Assembly (NCBI GenBank): GCA_003568945.1
Contig: BDIP01000071.1
Coordinates: forward strand, 1-34,096
DNA from: Kipferlia bialata
Taxonomy: Eukaryota; Fornicata
Reading direction: 5' to 3'
DNA length: 34,096 nt
Shown: in pieces, positions 11,401 through 21,451 of the stretch
Numbering within the stretch: the first letter of the stretch is position 1
How the letters are laid out: every line of letters begins with the position of its first letter
Translations under genes and position numbers: made by a program
The notes under the pieces: generated by a model
Told to the model about the DNA's origin: nothing
Database searches by the model: none
The model's input: the letters and a program-made list of their open reading frames with translations, nothing else

Positions 11401-14400
11401 GAATTGATCATAGGAGCCATCTGCCTGTCTTCGGTAGACAATTGTACTGCCCCTCCAGGAGTCAGTCGACGTTGACCCTACAACCATCCACTGACCGTCA
11501 TATCCTATGCTGTATGCATCTGAAATGCTGCTGACTACAAGGGCTGGAGTCTCTGACACCAGAGATATGGAGTCATACATGATCGGTAGGTGGAAGGGGA
11601 ATGCATATACGGCACCACCACCACCACCATTGGTATCTAGCAAAGGAACACCAGCAAATAGGCCCCGTTCTCCCATATGTAGGCTAGAGAGACCCCAAGT
11701 CATCACCAAATCCTGACTCCTCAGCTCCACCCACCCCGACTCCTGACAGTAGTATACTGTGACATCAGAGTCTGTACCCACCGCAAGATAGTCATCGTAC
11801 AGGGACACACCGGAAACACCACTGTGTGGGAGCACTGCCTCCTGAACCCACACTCCACCGGTACTGAGTTGCCATACATGAACATTCACCCCTTCCTCTG
11901 ATGTAGCTGCAACACGGCCCCTTCCACTGTTCATGCAGATGGAGACAGAGAGAGACCCCATGTCCCAAAGAGTCTCAGTCTGGGTAGGAGCATGAAGGTG
12001 CCAGTCAGTGAAGCTCAGTGCGTAGAAGTGGAGGTGTGAGTATGTCACGATGACGGCCCAATCTCCATCCATGGCTATTTGGGGAGGGGTGGTCCCAAGA
12101 ACTGCAGCACTGGGTGGCACTATCTCAACCACTTCTGCCCACCCGTCTGAGTCGTAGTGGGTGTACAAGACACAACCACAACCAGTCAGTAGCATATCAT
12201 TCCCTGAGAGGGATACCTCCATACCAACCAATGAATACTCATTGGAAATGGAAACCTTCTCCTCCTCCTCCCAAGAACCACTGGCATTAAGTGCGTATGT
12301 GAACACTGCTCCAGACGAATGCGTTTGATCCTGAGAGTAAGACCAAGGCAACAGGTTTGAGTAGTACCCACAAAGTGAAATATATATAACAATAGCTTGG
12401 TCGTAGTACCTGTGTCTCATGGATGGCACCAATGGCGATTCTGTTGCCTGAAATGGAAACAGACGACCCAAAGGACAGGTTGCCTGTGCTGGTGGCAGAT
12501 AGGGGGCTGGATAGGGTCTGGACGTGATCGTATGTCCCAGAGGCGTTGGCTTCCAGAATATACACGGTCCCAGAGTCGGTGGTCGTGGCGTTCGCTGAAA
12601 TGACCACAAGAGTACCCTGAGAGTCAACTGCACGACCAAACTCGGCCGCCTCGGCTAGTCCTCCCAAGTCTTCGACGAGATAGGGCTGTGCTGCCACTGT
12701 CTCCCAAGGGGTAGGGGCATCGGTGGGTCCGGAGTACGGCAGAGACACGTTATACACCCAGACGCCACCGGTGGTAGACATGCCATCATATGGGCTGGAG
12801 AGATAGAGGTCGTTCTGGCTGAGCACAAGACCCCCAATACCCCATGTTAGAGCAACACTCTTGTCAGTAAGGTAGTCCCAGTAAGGATACACGGTACTCG
12901 AGTAATCGTAGACCCAGAAGCCATCATCCTCAGCTAAAACAAGATAGTCGCCGTATAGAGCAGCCCTCTTCACATTGGTCCAGTCTGTGACAGCCAGGTC
13001 AGACTCCCAGGCCCAGAGACCGTCAGACAGTGAGTAGGTCACAGGTTGATGGGCGTAAGATCCCACAACTACCCTCCCTCCTCCGCTATGTGCATCCATA
13101 GTGATATAGAACTCCACCGCACCCCACGTATTTGTCTGGGTGTGTGAGGGGACCTTGTACCATCCCGGATAAGTGAGGTCGTAGAAGAAGAGAGCATTGT
13201 AACCAAGGATGACCAGCCAGTTTCCCGACATCGCGAACTCCGTATAGTTCCAGGCGTCAGTGACCTAGACAGTAAGACATCTCATGAGACTAGGATGGGG
13301 ATAACACTTGAGAACACTATACTAACGTACCGGGACTGGGAGCTCAACAACCTCTTGCCAGGCCCCGCCTCTATACGTGGATGCAAAGACACGGGCCGTC
13401 AGACACCCAATTACCATAACATCCCCAGACATTGAGAGCTTACTTCCAAACTGAGTACTTGCCGCAGTGCCAGTGGGTGGTAGCACCTTCGCTTCGTACA
13501 CCCACCCTGCACCAGTAAGGGTGTATGTGTATACAGCACCAACTGCGTCTAGCCCGTCAATAGTCTCAGCAATCGCTGCAACCGCCATCCTGTCTCCAGA
13601 CAAGGCAATAGTATTACCGTAGAGAAGCATAGTTGTTCCTGCACCGTCGTCGTAGGCAATACTCTCAGCAGGGGGTGTCAGGGAAGACGTAAGGACGTAG
13701 GTTCCATCCAGCTCCCGCTCATAAATGAATACAGCACCCCTGTCTGCCACCCCAGTAGCCCCGACTATCATCCACTCCCCATCTGCAGCGAGGGCACTTG
13801 CAGCTGTGCTGTCTGGCTGATAAGGTCCATATCCCGACAGCCGATCCGCAATATCAGCACTACGTGTGGACCCAGCATATCCAATCTGAGTGGTAGAGTA
13901 GGCATACACCCCTCCAGCAGAACCCAGCTCAGTATCTCCGATGAACATCCCGTATTCACCAAGCCCTAGAGAAGACGCACCATCTCTTACGAGGGTGTGG
14001 ATATGCTCCCAAGTGCTGTCACTGTACTCATACACAACCACATTGGCGGCTGTAGCGACAGCCATCACACTTCCGTAAAGAGCAATACTGGTGGGACTGA
14101 CACTAGAGAGCTCAGCCTCAAGGACCCATACTCCATCTTGAAAGGAGTATACATGGGTAGAGGTGGCTGCCGTGTCAGACCCAAACACCAGTCTCCCAGT
14201 CCCGCTATACCCATCCAGAGAAAGACATGTAAGTGCCCCAAATGAGTGTGACACGATCACAGGCACAGTGTTCCACCACTCGGTCTGTGACATATCATAC
14301 ACCATGACATCGTCTGACCCTGTCACAGCAAAGAGGTCCCCACTTGCAGACAGCCTACTGTTGGGTGTGAAGGGGCTAGCGATGCTGAGGGGAGGGAACA

Positions 14401-17400
14401 CCACTCTGGCACCGGTCCAGGCACCTGCCAGGTTGTATGCATAGAGAGGTACATCATCCACTCCTGTCTGTCCACTCAAGACGAGAAGAGTACCATTGTC
14501 ACAGAGGGCGATATGCGATCCAAACATCCTATCAGCTACGACGACACTCTCCTCAATCATCTCGGTAAACACCCAGTCTGTGCCATCGAAGGAGTATGTG
14601 AACACTGAACCTGCAAGACTACCGGAGTCGGAGTATTCTGGGGCTCCCACAGCAAGTCTGATGTCAGATAGGATTCACTATTGTAGATGGGCATACGAAA
14701 CGTTAGCATACCTAGTTCCAGCAACAGCAACAGAATGGCCAAAGAGGCCTGCTGACACAGAAGGGAGGACCGACTGGAAGAACCCCCAAGACAGGTCATC
14801 TTGTCGTCTATATATGTAAACCTGGTATTAGTTGCTTTAGATACTATACTACAAGTATGAAACAATGTGGTATATACGGGGTATGGTGTATATTCAAATG
14901 AGGAAACGTACATGACATCCGGTATTGAGTCCCGGGAGGCCCACCACCATCCACTCCCCAGATACAGAGACAGAGGCACCAGCCAGAGCATCGGCCGTAC
15001 TGCTAGGCAGCAGGACAGAGGGAACAGCAGACACTTCGGACAACAGAGTGACGGCACCATACACTGGGAGAGACACGAGGAAGGCGCGAATGCCACCCGT
15101 ACTTGTGCCCATACCCGATCCGCCAACAAATATCCCATGCTGAGAAAGGGACAGAGAAGTGCACGAGCCGTTAGTGCTTGGTTCCTTCAGTGAGATAGAA
15201 CGCACGAGACATAATACATAACAAAATGAATGGTATATGTCATGTTCACAAATATACCTGTACATCAAGGAGGGTCCAGCCTGACTCCTGGGAGTGTGTG
15301 TATATGTCTATCCTGCTAGACGACCCTAGTACTAGAGTAGAGCCGTACAGTGCCACTCGTTCCGATGGCCCTGTCGGCGTTATAGTGGACTCTGCCATCC
15401 AGCCGGTGCTATCTAGGTATATCACATACACGTCCCCTCCCTCCACCCCATAGACTACACGGCCAGTGCCAGACAACATGTCAACGGCGGCATACGGCGC
15501 CTTGTCACCGCCAGCGGATGTGGAGAGGCCGTGAGCATTGCTACTAGATGGTGTCAGGTGCCAATCAGTAGCATCTTGGGGTGAACTCATATGGGCAAAT
15601 ATGAACACCTACAACTGCGAAAATATATCCTCTGACCATACCTAAGTGGTACATAAACATGATGTCAGGCGCAAACACAAACGCCCAGCTCTCGCTGACT
15701 GCCACCTGATATGAATACCGTGTGTTCAAAGATACATTCTAAAACATAAAGCATACCTTTGCATCTGCCACACTGGTTTGTAGTAGGGCTGGGGTGTCCC
15801 ATACTCCATCTGTGTCAACTGTGGAGAAGTAGACATCCCCGGTCAAGGATGTAATGAAGACGTATCCCAGATCAGCCTAAAGTGAGCACACCATTTCTTT
15901 AGAGAACCATCAACAAAGGTGTGTCAAGTGCACTCTATCATGGAGCAGAAGACAGTATCTCTGAGGTATCATAGTCACTAAGACTTAACACAGAAGCACA
16001 CATACCTGTACTGCCACGTCATGTCCGAATTCCATTCCAGCTGTGGAGGTAGGGGGCAGTAGTTTACCGTCCTCAACCCACTCTGTTCCCTCTAACCTGC
16101 AATGGGTATACAGAGGTATGTAAGGGAAACTGTTGAAAGGATAGAAGATGAGTACCTATACATGTACACAGCCCCCACAGAGGAGAGCCCCCCTACGTGT
16201 TCAAGGGTGGTTCCAACAGCCAGAAGGTCCTTGTGCACATGCACAGCAATACCAAAGCGAAGGTCTGTAGTGCCAGACGGGAGAGCAGACGCAGGAGGGG
16301 AGATTGACTGGTAGAGGGATAGCACCCAGGACTCAGACACTGTGTCGTATACAGAGCGGTAAACATACACCATTCCGTTGTTGGATCCCACCCCATACGA
16401 CCCTACTACCACCCAGTCCCCATAAGAAGAGGAAGCATGTGCACTGTAGGTGTTGGCACCTGCATTAGCCTGGTAGAATGAAAAATATAGGACACATATA
16501 CAGAGAGTGTATGTAAAGCATCCACATCTGCTTGTCACTGACAGTGATTACGTGTTTGATTACAAACCTTGCACTGGCTGGTACAGAGTAGACCCCTTCC
16601 TTATCTCGCTGAGAAGGTTGACAGGACCTGAGAATGAGTACATAGCTAAGAACTGTTGCGAGGACCCTACAAGAGCCTCACCTGAGTAGGGAAGATCCGC
16701 GTTGACCACATACACACCACCATAGTTGGAGCTGGCACCACCAACGTACCGTGATGCTAAGGTGAGACCATAACTGTTGATAGGAAATAGTTGTGACAAG
16801 TGGGAAGATATAAGGCCAGAAATTCTTAAGACCTTAGAGTCTTCACATACCCATAAAGATACCGCTCTCAGAGACTGCCATAGAGGCCATGTCTCCGTTT
16901 TGGTTGACACTGATAGTCCCAACCTGTCGTTAGTGAGTACAATACACTTCAGAGAGAACTCATGTGCATGGTGGTGATATAAAAATGATCTCTTAAATAA
17001 TAGAGGCTTATCGGTAACTATGACGCTGCAGACGGGCTGAGAGCAGTGACTCAATGCACTCACCACACTTGAGGTAGCATCTGCCAGAGAGTACACCGAC
17101 ACCCAGTCGTTCTCCCCAATGGCAAGGATGCTCCCGTAGAGCCCGGCCTGTAATCAGATAGAGAGAGAGTCTGATCTAAACAAAGTATACTTGGGCCTCC
17201 TACCCACTCACCTGGCGCCCATTTGCGTTCACGATGTAGTAGTCGAAGACCCAACCACTGTCAGTCAGTGAGTACACGTTGAGACCGTCATTGACGGCCT
17301 CTCTTGTCCCAAGCACAACACGCCCTATGGGTTAGGGACGGGCACACCTTCTAACAGTCGTGACAGTCATTACGAGTGACACTCAACGATAATCAAAAGT

Positions 17401-18293
17401 GTCACTGTAGGTGTCTGACCATAAGAACTCCCATCACATACCTATGTCCCCACTATACATGTCCAGAGCACAGTAACTGTCAGTGGTGCCAAATGCGTGG
17501 TTGATACTCCTGGGGTGAATATACAAGCTTTTATATTAATTATACAAGGTCTAGTGTGCATATAACCTATATGTACTGTATGTGTATATGACATCAGGAG
17601 ACCCTCTGGATGATGACATCCGGCAGAAGAAGAAGAGTAGAGTGCATATCAGAGGTACGTACGCGACAGGGGCTGTGGTCTGAACGGGCTGGACATCCAA
17701 CTCATACAGATAGAGGTTGTCTGTGCACATTGTGGCCACCCAGACTGTCCCACCTGCACTGGTGCTGATCGAGGTACCAGCACCATTCCACTGTGCCCCA
17801 GCAGGGGCGTCTATAGAGACGGGGGCTCCCCAGGTGGACCTATGTAAGAGTACTATATAGGGACCGTACCTGTTATGTTGTGTTATGTAGTGTGAGCACA
17901 TGGGACAAACACTTGGGGTAGATATCTCAACACATACCCAGAGTAGAGGGATATCCACATCCCAATCACGCCACTATAGTCGTCCCTACAGACAATGCCG
18001 GTCTCTGTGAGGGAGATCGTCTTGCCGAAGTACTGAGAGGCCGTAGTCGTGGAGGGCTTGACAAGGCTGTGGAACCCCCAGTCTGGTATGAATGGGTGGT
18101 GTATGGATATGATGTATGGATATGACACAGGTGATACTCATACTGCGACTAACGATGTATATCTACTAGGAGGAGTTAGGAACAGTCGGACATCCACTCT
18201 CTCACCTGTCCCAACCAGACTATACATGGCCACTACACCGGAGTATGACTTCCCAGACACGGAGCAGTAGGGACAACCAATGGCTAGCCATCC
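4810..18293 (-). CDS. Giant multi-propeller FG-GAP-like protein with Ig/filamin-like domains, 5'-partial
   Basis: About thirty exons run from 18293 down to a TAG at 4812-4810. Well-supported ones include 18293-18206, 18082-17938, 15608-15257, 15188-14913, 13330-upward to about 14663, 13265-12408, about 12325-10429, 9651-9926, 8684-9599 and 7788-7140. The protein repeats a unit of roughly 380 residues about eight times. Every unit has blades of the type FGxxVxxSGDWLxVGAxxxxxGxVYxY, a landmark such as TDWH or TEWW, a landmark like SGTGRVVYG, and a closing GGVYxYxxxLPYSG-like strand. GRVV landmarks fall near 17.31, 15.45, 14.19, 13.07, 11.92, 10.84, 9.43 and 8.04 kb. Such blades fold as beta-propellers like integrin-alpha heads. 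Three beta-rich Ig/filamin-like domains follow in the C-terminal part. No membrane helix is seen at the C-terminus, and the N-terminus (signal peptide?) is missing. Likely role, inferred: secreted or surface adhesion/recognition. Exon joins at 5.7-7.1 kb and near 15.6 kb are uncertain. Confidence 0.85.
7140..7480 (-). other. Ig-like domain 2 of the propeller protein
   Basis: The exon 7788-7140 starts with propeller blades (LFGSSLSLSGSDLMVGYP). It then passes into a beta-rich module with PDTVTVTHSDGVVKPLT, ETLRIDSGVSVLTDD and VGEFVLTVLLDGQSV, the last being a G/E-x-x-L-T-V strand as in filamin/Ig repeats. It occupies the same position after a propeller as the domains at 8690-9085 and 4810-5463. 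Confidence 0.55.
8120..8150 (-). other. Candidate 31-base intron in the propeller gene
   Basis: The two flanking blades (…YCIVID and THLFVGPSTYTRILAIGT) are in different frames. Removing 31 bases from GTGGGT to CCCTAG (8150 to 8120) restores one frame and leaves continuous blade sequence. The length is far below most introns here (about 50-110 bases). A sequencing indel is the alternative. Confidence 0.45.
8690..9085 (-). other. Ig/filamin-like domain 1 of the propeller protein
   Basis: Within the long exon that ends at 8684, after the strand GGAYVYHSTLPTLSPS, the sequence stops showing propeller blades. It becomes an all-beta segment with paired cysteines (NECNFAVSCSPGGECSV) and the pattern PLTAGSYTMELFGSADSPL, typical of filamin/Ig-type repeats (G-x-Y-x-V strand). 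Propeller-like blades resume afterwards (IVVAVYVANPATDSE). It may act as a spacer between propellers. Confidence 0.6.
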
Positions 18294-18372
18294 CTGCACA
18301 TCAGAGAGTGCAAGAGGGTACACGTATTAAGAACAGGTAGGTGAATATAGAGAGGGATAACAAGTGCACAGC

Positions 18373-18480
18373 GGGGGGGGGGGGGGGGGGGAAGGAGGGG
18401 GGGGGGAGAGGGGGGGGGTATTGGAAGAGAGACGGGGGGGATGGAAGGGGAATAGTAGAGAGGGGGAGGGGGGGTAGAGG
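18373..18480. other. G-rich block at a gene boundary
   Basis: A run of 19 G (18373-18391) is followed by about 90 bases of nearly pure G with A interruptions. The propeller gene loses its 5' end just left of it and the unrecognised gene at 18550-19183 loses its 3' end just right of it. Confidence 0.7.
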
Positions 18481-18549
18481 GTACCTCGACGGTGCTGACA
18501 AAATGAGAGAGAGAGAGAGAGAGAGAGAAAGGGGAGAGAGAGGGGGTAC

Positions 18550-19183
18550 CTCGAGGGTGTTGACGCAGTGCTTGAGCTCGGAGGGGGTGGGCTCAATTTC
18601 GGCCAGGTCCTCCTCGATGTTCTGGGGGAGGGACATGTGCATCTGGGAGAGGGCCTGGAGGGCGGAGAAGGTGAAGGACACCTTGTCCTGGGGTGAGTGG
18701 GAGATTCATACATACATACATACATACGTTAACCCACACTGATTACCATATTGAACAACCCAGTTAATACCTCCAGACTCTCGCTGGCAAGCTCCTCAAC
18801 GTCGTCCAGCTGCTGCAGGGTCACAAACTCAGTGAAGGTGGCGAGTCCCTGGGCAACGGGCACGGAGGCGTTGAGGAAGTGGGCGAGGGCAGAGGTGACA
18901 TCGGAGTCAAACAGGGTGGAGCAGTCGCTCTCCTTGTTGTTGAAGTCAACGTCAGACTCGATGTTCTGCTGGCTGCAGAACTCCCTGAAGAAGGCCAGGA
19001 CGAACCTTGACTCCTTCAAGAACTGGTTGCCGGTCTCAGAGAGCACGAGCACATTCCTAGAGTGAGGTAAAACTAGTCCTTTCATAAGTGAACAGCTAAC
19101 CCGAGTAAAAACTGCTTCCAGCATCCCCAAAGCTCTAGCATGTTTACTGTATCGACGTACTTGGTGAGCGCTGCCTGACTCAT
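18550..19183 (-). CDS. Unrecognised helical protein, 3'-partial
   Basis: Three exons join in frame: 19183-19161 (start ATG, MSQAALTK across the junction), 19056-18771 and 18687-18550, about 149 residues so far. The sequence is acidic and predicted helical, e.g. FLKESRFVLAFFREFC, LQQLDDVEELASESLE and NIEEDLAEIEPTPSELKH. No signal peptide or membrane segment is visible. I do not recognise the family. The donor after CTCGAG at 18550 is intact but no confident next exon follows before the G-rich block. A 10-base candidate (18485-18494, CACCGTCGAG) looks more like an echo of this exon's own end. Exon codon use is GC-rich at third positions, as in the VPS35 and GCN5 exons. Upstream lies a GGGTGTAGGC motif shared with two other gene starts. 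Confidence 0.72.
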
Positions 19184-19263
19184 TGTGATGTGGCACGAAA
19201 AGTCAACATCTCTGGTGTATGACATTCTCCTTGCTTTGACGATGAACTGAGTACATTATTACT

Positions 19264-19275
19264 GCCTACACCCTT
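19264..19275 (-). promoter_or_regulatory. GGGTGTAGGC motif upstream of the 19183 gene
   Basis: On the minus strand AAGGGTGTAGGC lies about 80 bases before the start codon. The same GGGTGTAGG core occurs upstream of VPS35 (20163-20171) and of the minus-strand LRR gene (25191-25199), in the matching orientation each time. Confidence 0.35.
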
Positions 19276-20131
19276 ATGTTTCCGACGGTGGTCGCCGCGT
19301 GGCGGACATTTTGTTGACACTTTCTCAAGTGGCAAGGATATATGAAGCAACCCACTCAATATTAAGCATACACAATGATGTCAAGTAAAAGCTGCTGTTC
19401 CACAGGATCATCTGTATATATCTCCTGTTTCCATATCTTTAAAGGTTGGATAAAATGTAAAGTAAGTATAAACTGAGGTTGTCGAGACTGTACCCTGATG
19501 GCATATCTTGTATATGTTTTCGCTGCTAGATACTATGGAAATAAATAGAATGGGGTACGTCAAAGCGAGTGGGCAGGATGGGGGAGGTGGGGGGGGAGGA
19601 TATTCCTACCTCTAAATACCACTGGTCTCAATCCAGCGCTGGACCAGGTGTGACGATCAGTGTCGAGCGTCAACGAAGTTGGCACTCAGCATAGATATCG
19701 AAGGAGACTGACGGTATATCACTACCCTCACCCTTCCAACCATCAATGAAGAGCACGTATGTGGAATATCCAGACGGATGACGACATCAGATGAACTGTA
19801 CTGGACCAGAACGGTATTAATACAGTACTAGTCACATGTTCAGTACACTCCCCGCTGAATCTTACGCCTACACACTCTGGAAGGCTCTCTGGTAGTGTAT
19901 AGTGTTACTGTCATTGGGAAATAAAGAGGACAACACACATGGGACACCTTAACAGGTATAGTATAGTAGGGCACCTATATCGTACACACAGTTTCCTTCT
20001 TCCCTGGTATCCAATGCACCCGGTTCATGGCAGCTTAACGGTGGCACTATAGGTACCCACTACTCAATGAAAAAATTATCTACTCAACGTGTCATGCGTC
20101 GCTGCTCTGTGAGAAGGTAGTTCTGAAGTGC

Positions 20132-20173
20132 CGTAGTTTTTGATTCTGAAAGCTTAGGCTAGGGGTGTAGGCG
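20132..20173 (+). promoter_or_regulatory. Two-part upstream element of VPS35
   Basis: CGTAGTTTTTGA (20132-20143) is followed by GGGGTGTAGG (20162-20171), ending about 39 bases before the ATG. The same two blocks occur in the same order upstream of the minus-strand LRR gene (25253-25242, then 25199-25191). A core promoter or initiator-like role is inferred only. Confidence 0.4.
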
Positions 20174-20210
20174 TCGCACTCTGGGATGACTGCCTCCCTT
20201 CACCGTCAGC

Positions 20211-20929
20211 ATGCTAGCCACTCAGCAGTCGGACATCACCAACCAGGACGATCAGGTAGATGTGGCTGTCAGGAGTGGGGGTGAATAGTAGCAGTTGGGG
20301 ATCTCTATCCAGTACAAGAACCCGTATAGTATTATCAGTGTTCACTATGCGATTGTCTATACTCCACCACATGCGTTGTCAGGGGAGAATACTAAGTTGT
20401 GAATATTGAGATGTGGTATACTGGTGTTTATAGTGGTGTTATTGTACTGTTGGTCCTGCTGTGTTGTTATCTGCATTCGGTACCGGTACCGATGTCGTAA
20501 TCGTGCTTCCTCATATCCTATTGAGGATCAGACTTTCATATGTATCAGTACTACAGCATGATATAGGTCTCTCTAACGACCTGGTGGACTGGTGGTTGAT
20601 ACCCCTCACTTGATCTATACGAGTCTCCCACCAGTCAGTGTATGCAAGACACTAGCCGACTCCCACCCCTCACCCCCCAGGACTCCTGGCTGGAGGACTG
20701 CCTGCGTGCCGTGGATGCCGCCAACCACCACCTGGAGCAGTGTGCCGCACAGTCTGACTTCAAGGTATCAGGATCAGTATCGAATACTGATACTACTGCT
20801 AGTACTGGTACCACTCATACTCATACTGACACTCACTTCAAGGGCGTCATCACCCATGCCTGTGTGCTGCTGACCCAGCTCAGGACCAACCTGCTGCAGC
20901 CCAGGACATACGCATCCCTCTTTGCCAGG
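20211..20929 (+). CDS. VPS35: Retromer subunit VPS35, N-terminal exons only
   Basis: VPS35 is the alpha-solenoid core of the retromer complex, which retrieves cargo from endosomes. Exons 20211-20255, 20681-20764 and 20843-20929 are all in phase 0. They give MLATQQSDITNQ, then DSWLEDCLRAVDAANHHLEQ, then VITHACVLLTQLRTNLLQPR and YASLFAR. This matches the VPS35 start: TQQS-x-Q, an acidic WL/LLEDA helix, LKHASxMLxELRTSxLSPKxYYELYM. About 70 of the usual 750-800 residues are present. A donor (GTAGGG) follows 20929 but a 20-G run begins 54 bases later, and beyond it lies the 3' end of an opposite-strand gene. The 78-base segment 20765-20842 is read as an intron, yet it is open and in frame, so a Thr/Ser-rich insertion is possible. 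Confidence 0.78.
20765..20842 (+). other. VPS35 intron 2 bounded by a direct repeat
   Basis: The exon before ends in ACTTCAAG, then GTATCAGG. The segment itself ends in ACTTCAAG, followed by G. It is made of short ACTGATACT/CTCATACT-type repeats, is 78 bases long (divisible by three) and has no stop in frame. It looks like an intron made by local duplication of an exon edge. Confidence 0.5.
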
Positions 20930-21451
20930 GTAGGGAGACATGTGTATACGATGCTAATACACACACATATGTATATATAGATGGGGGGGGGGGGGGGGGG
21001 GGCCGGGGGGGCCCCCCCCCTTACTAAGCCGCAACTCGGAATATAAACACCCACTCTATATATGGCACTCAACTCACTCTATTCAATCAAGTTTCCCCGG
21101 AAGACAGAGCTAGCATTAACTACTATACTGCCCAAACAACGAAGTAGAAGATACTTACAACGTGGGAATTCTCGCTAATGTCATATACAAATATAGGGTA
21201 TAGTGTGTGGAAATAGATAGTAATAGTACCTCCCCTTGCACCTCAGGCGCATCCATCACAACATGACGTGGCATAGCTCTCTCGCACTATCTCTCTCTCT
21301 CTCTCTCCCTTTAGCTATGTACCCCTAGCACAGGAGGTGAGAGAGCAGCACAGTCTCAAACGCAAACTTGCAATCAGTGCTCATTTATCTACACCCCCAA
21401 TCAAAAATCGCAAAAACACAAAAGGGTCTGGTCTATTCTTACAGACAAATA
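20930..21451. other. Homopolymer block and unassigned sequence
   Basis: G20 (20983-21002), then CC, G7 and C10 (to 21021) interrupt the VPS35 gene. The remaining 430 bases show CT-repeat (21283-21308) and an acceptor-like CTCCCTTTAG at 21305-21314. After it a plus-strand frame (YVPLAQEVREQHSLKRKL) stays open to about 21471. I cannot assign it to a gene. Confidence 0.4.

Larger units (their letters stand above)
19184..20210. other. Divergent intergenic region, about 1 kb
   Basis: This region separates two divergently transcribed genes. It contains the GGGTGTAGG motifs near both ends, the CGTAGTTTTTGA motif at 20132-20143 and a short G-rich patch near 19580-19600. No exon with splice flanks and no RNA gene was recognised. 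Confidence 0.5.

Noticed and set aside
18485-18494. Ten-base mini-exon CACCGTCGAG of the gene at 18550-19183
   Set aside because: It has AG and GT flanks, but it copies the end of the preceding exon (CACCCTCGAG|GTACC), shifts the phase and is better explained as an echo.
18341-18742. Long plus-strand frame rich in Gly, Glu and Arg
   Set aside because: It reads through the G-rich block and a GA run and lies antisense to a well-supported exon.
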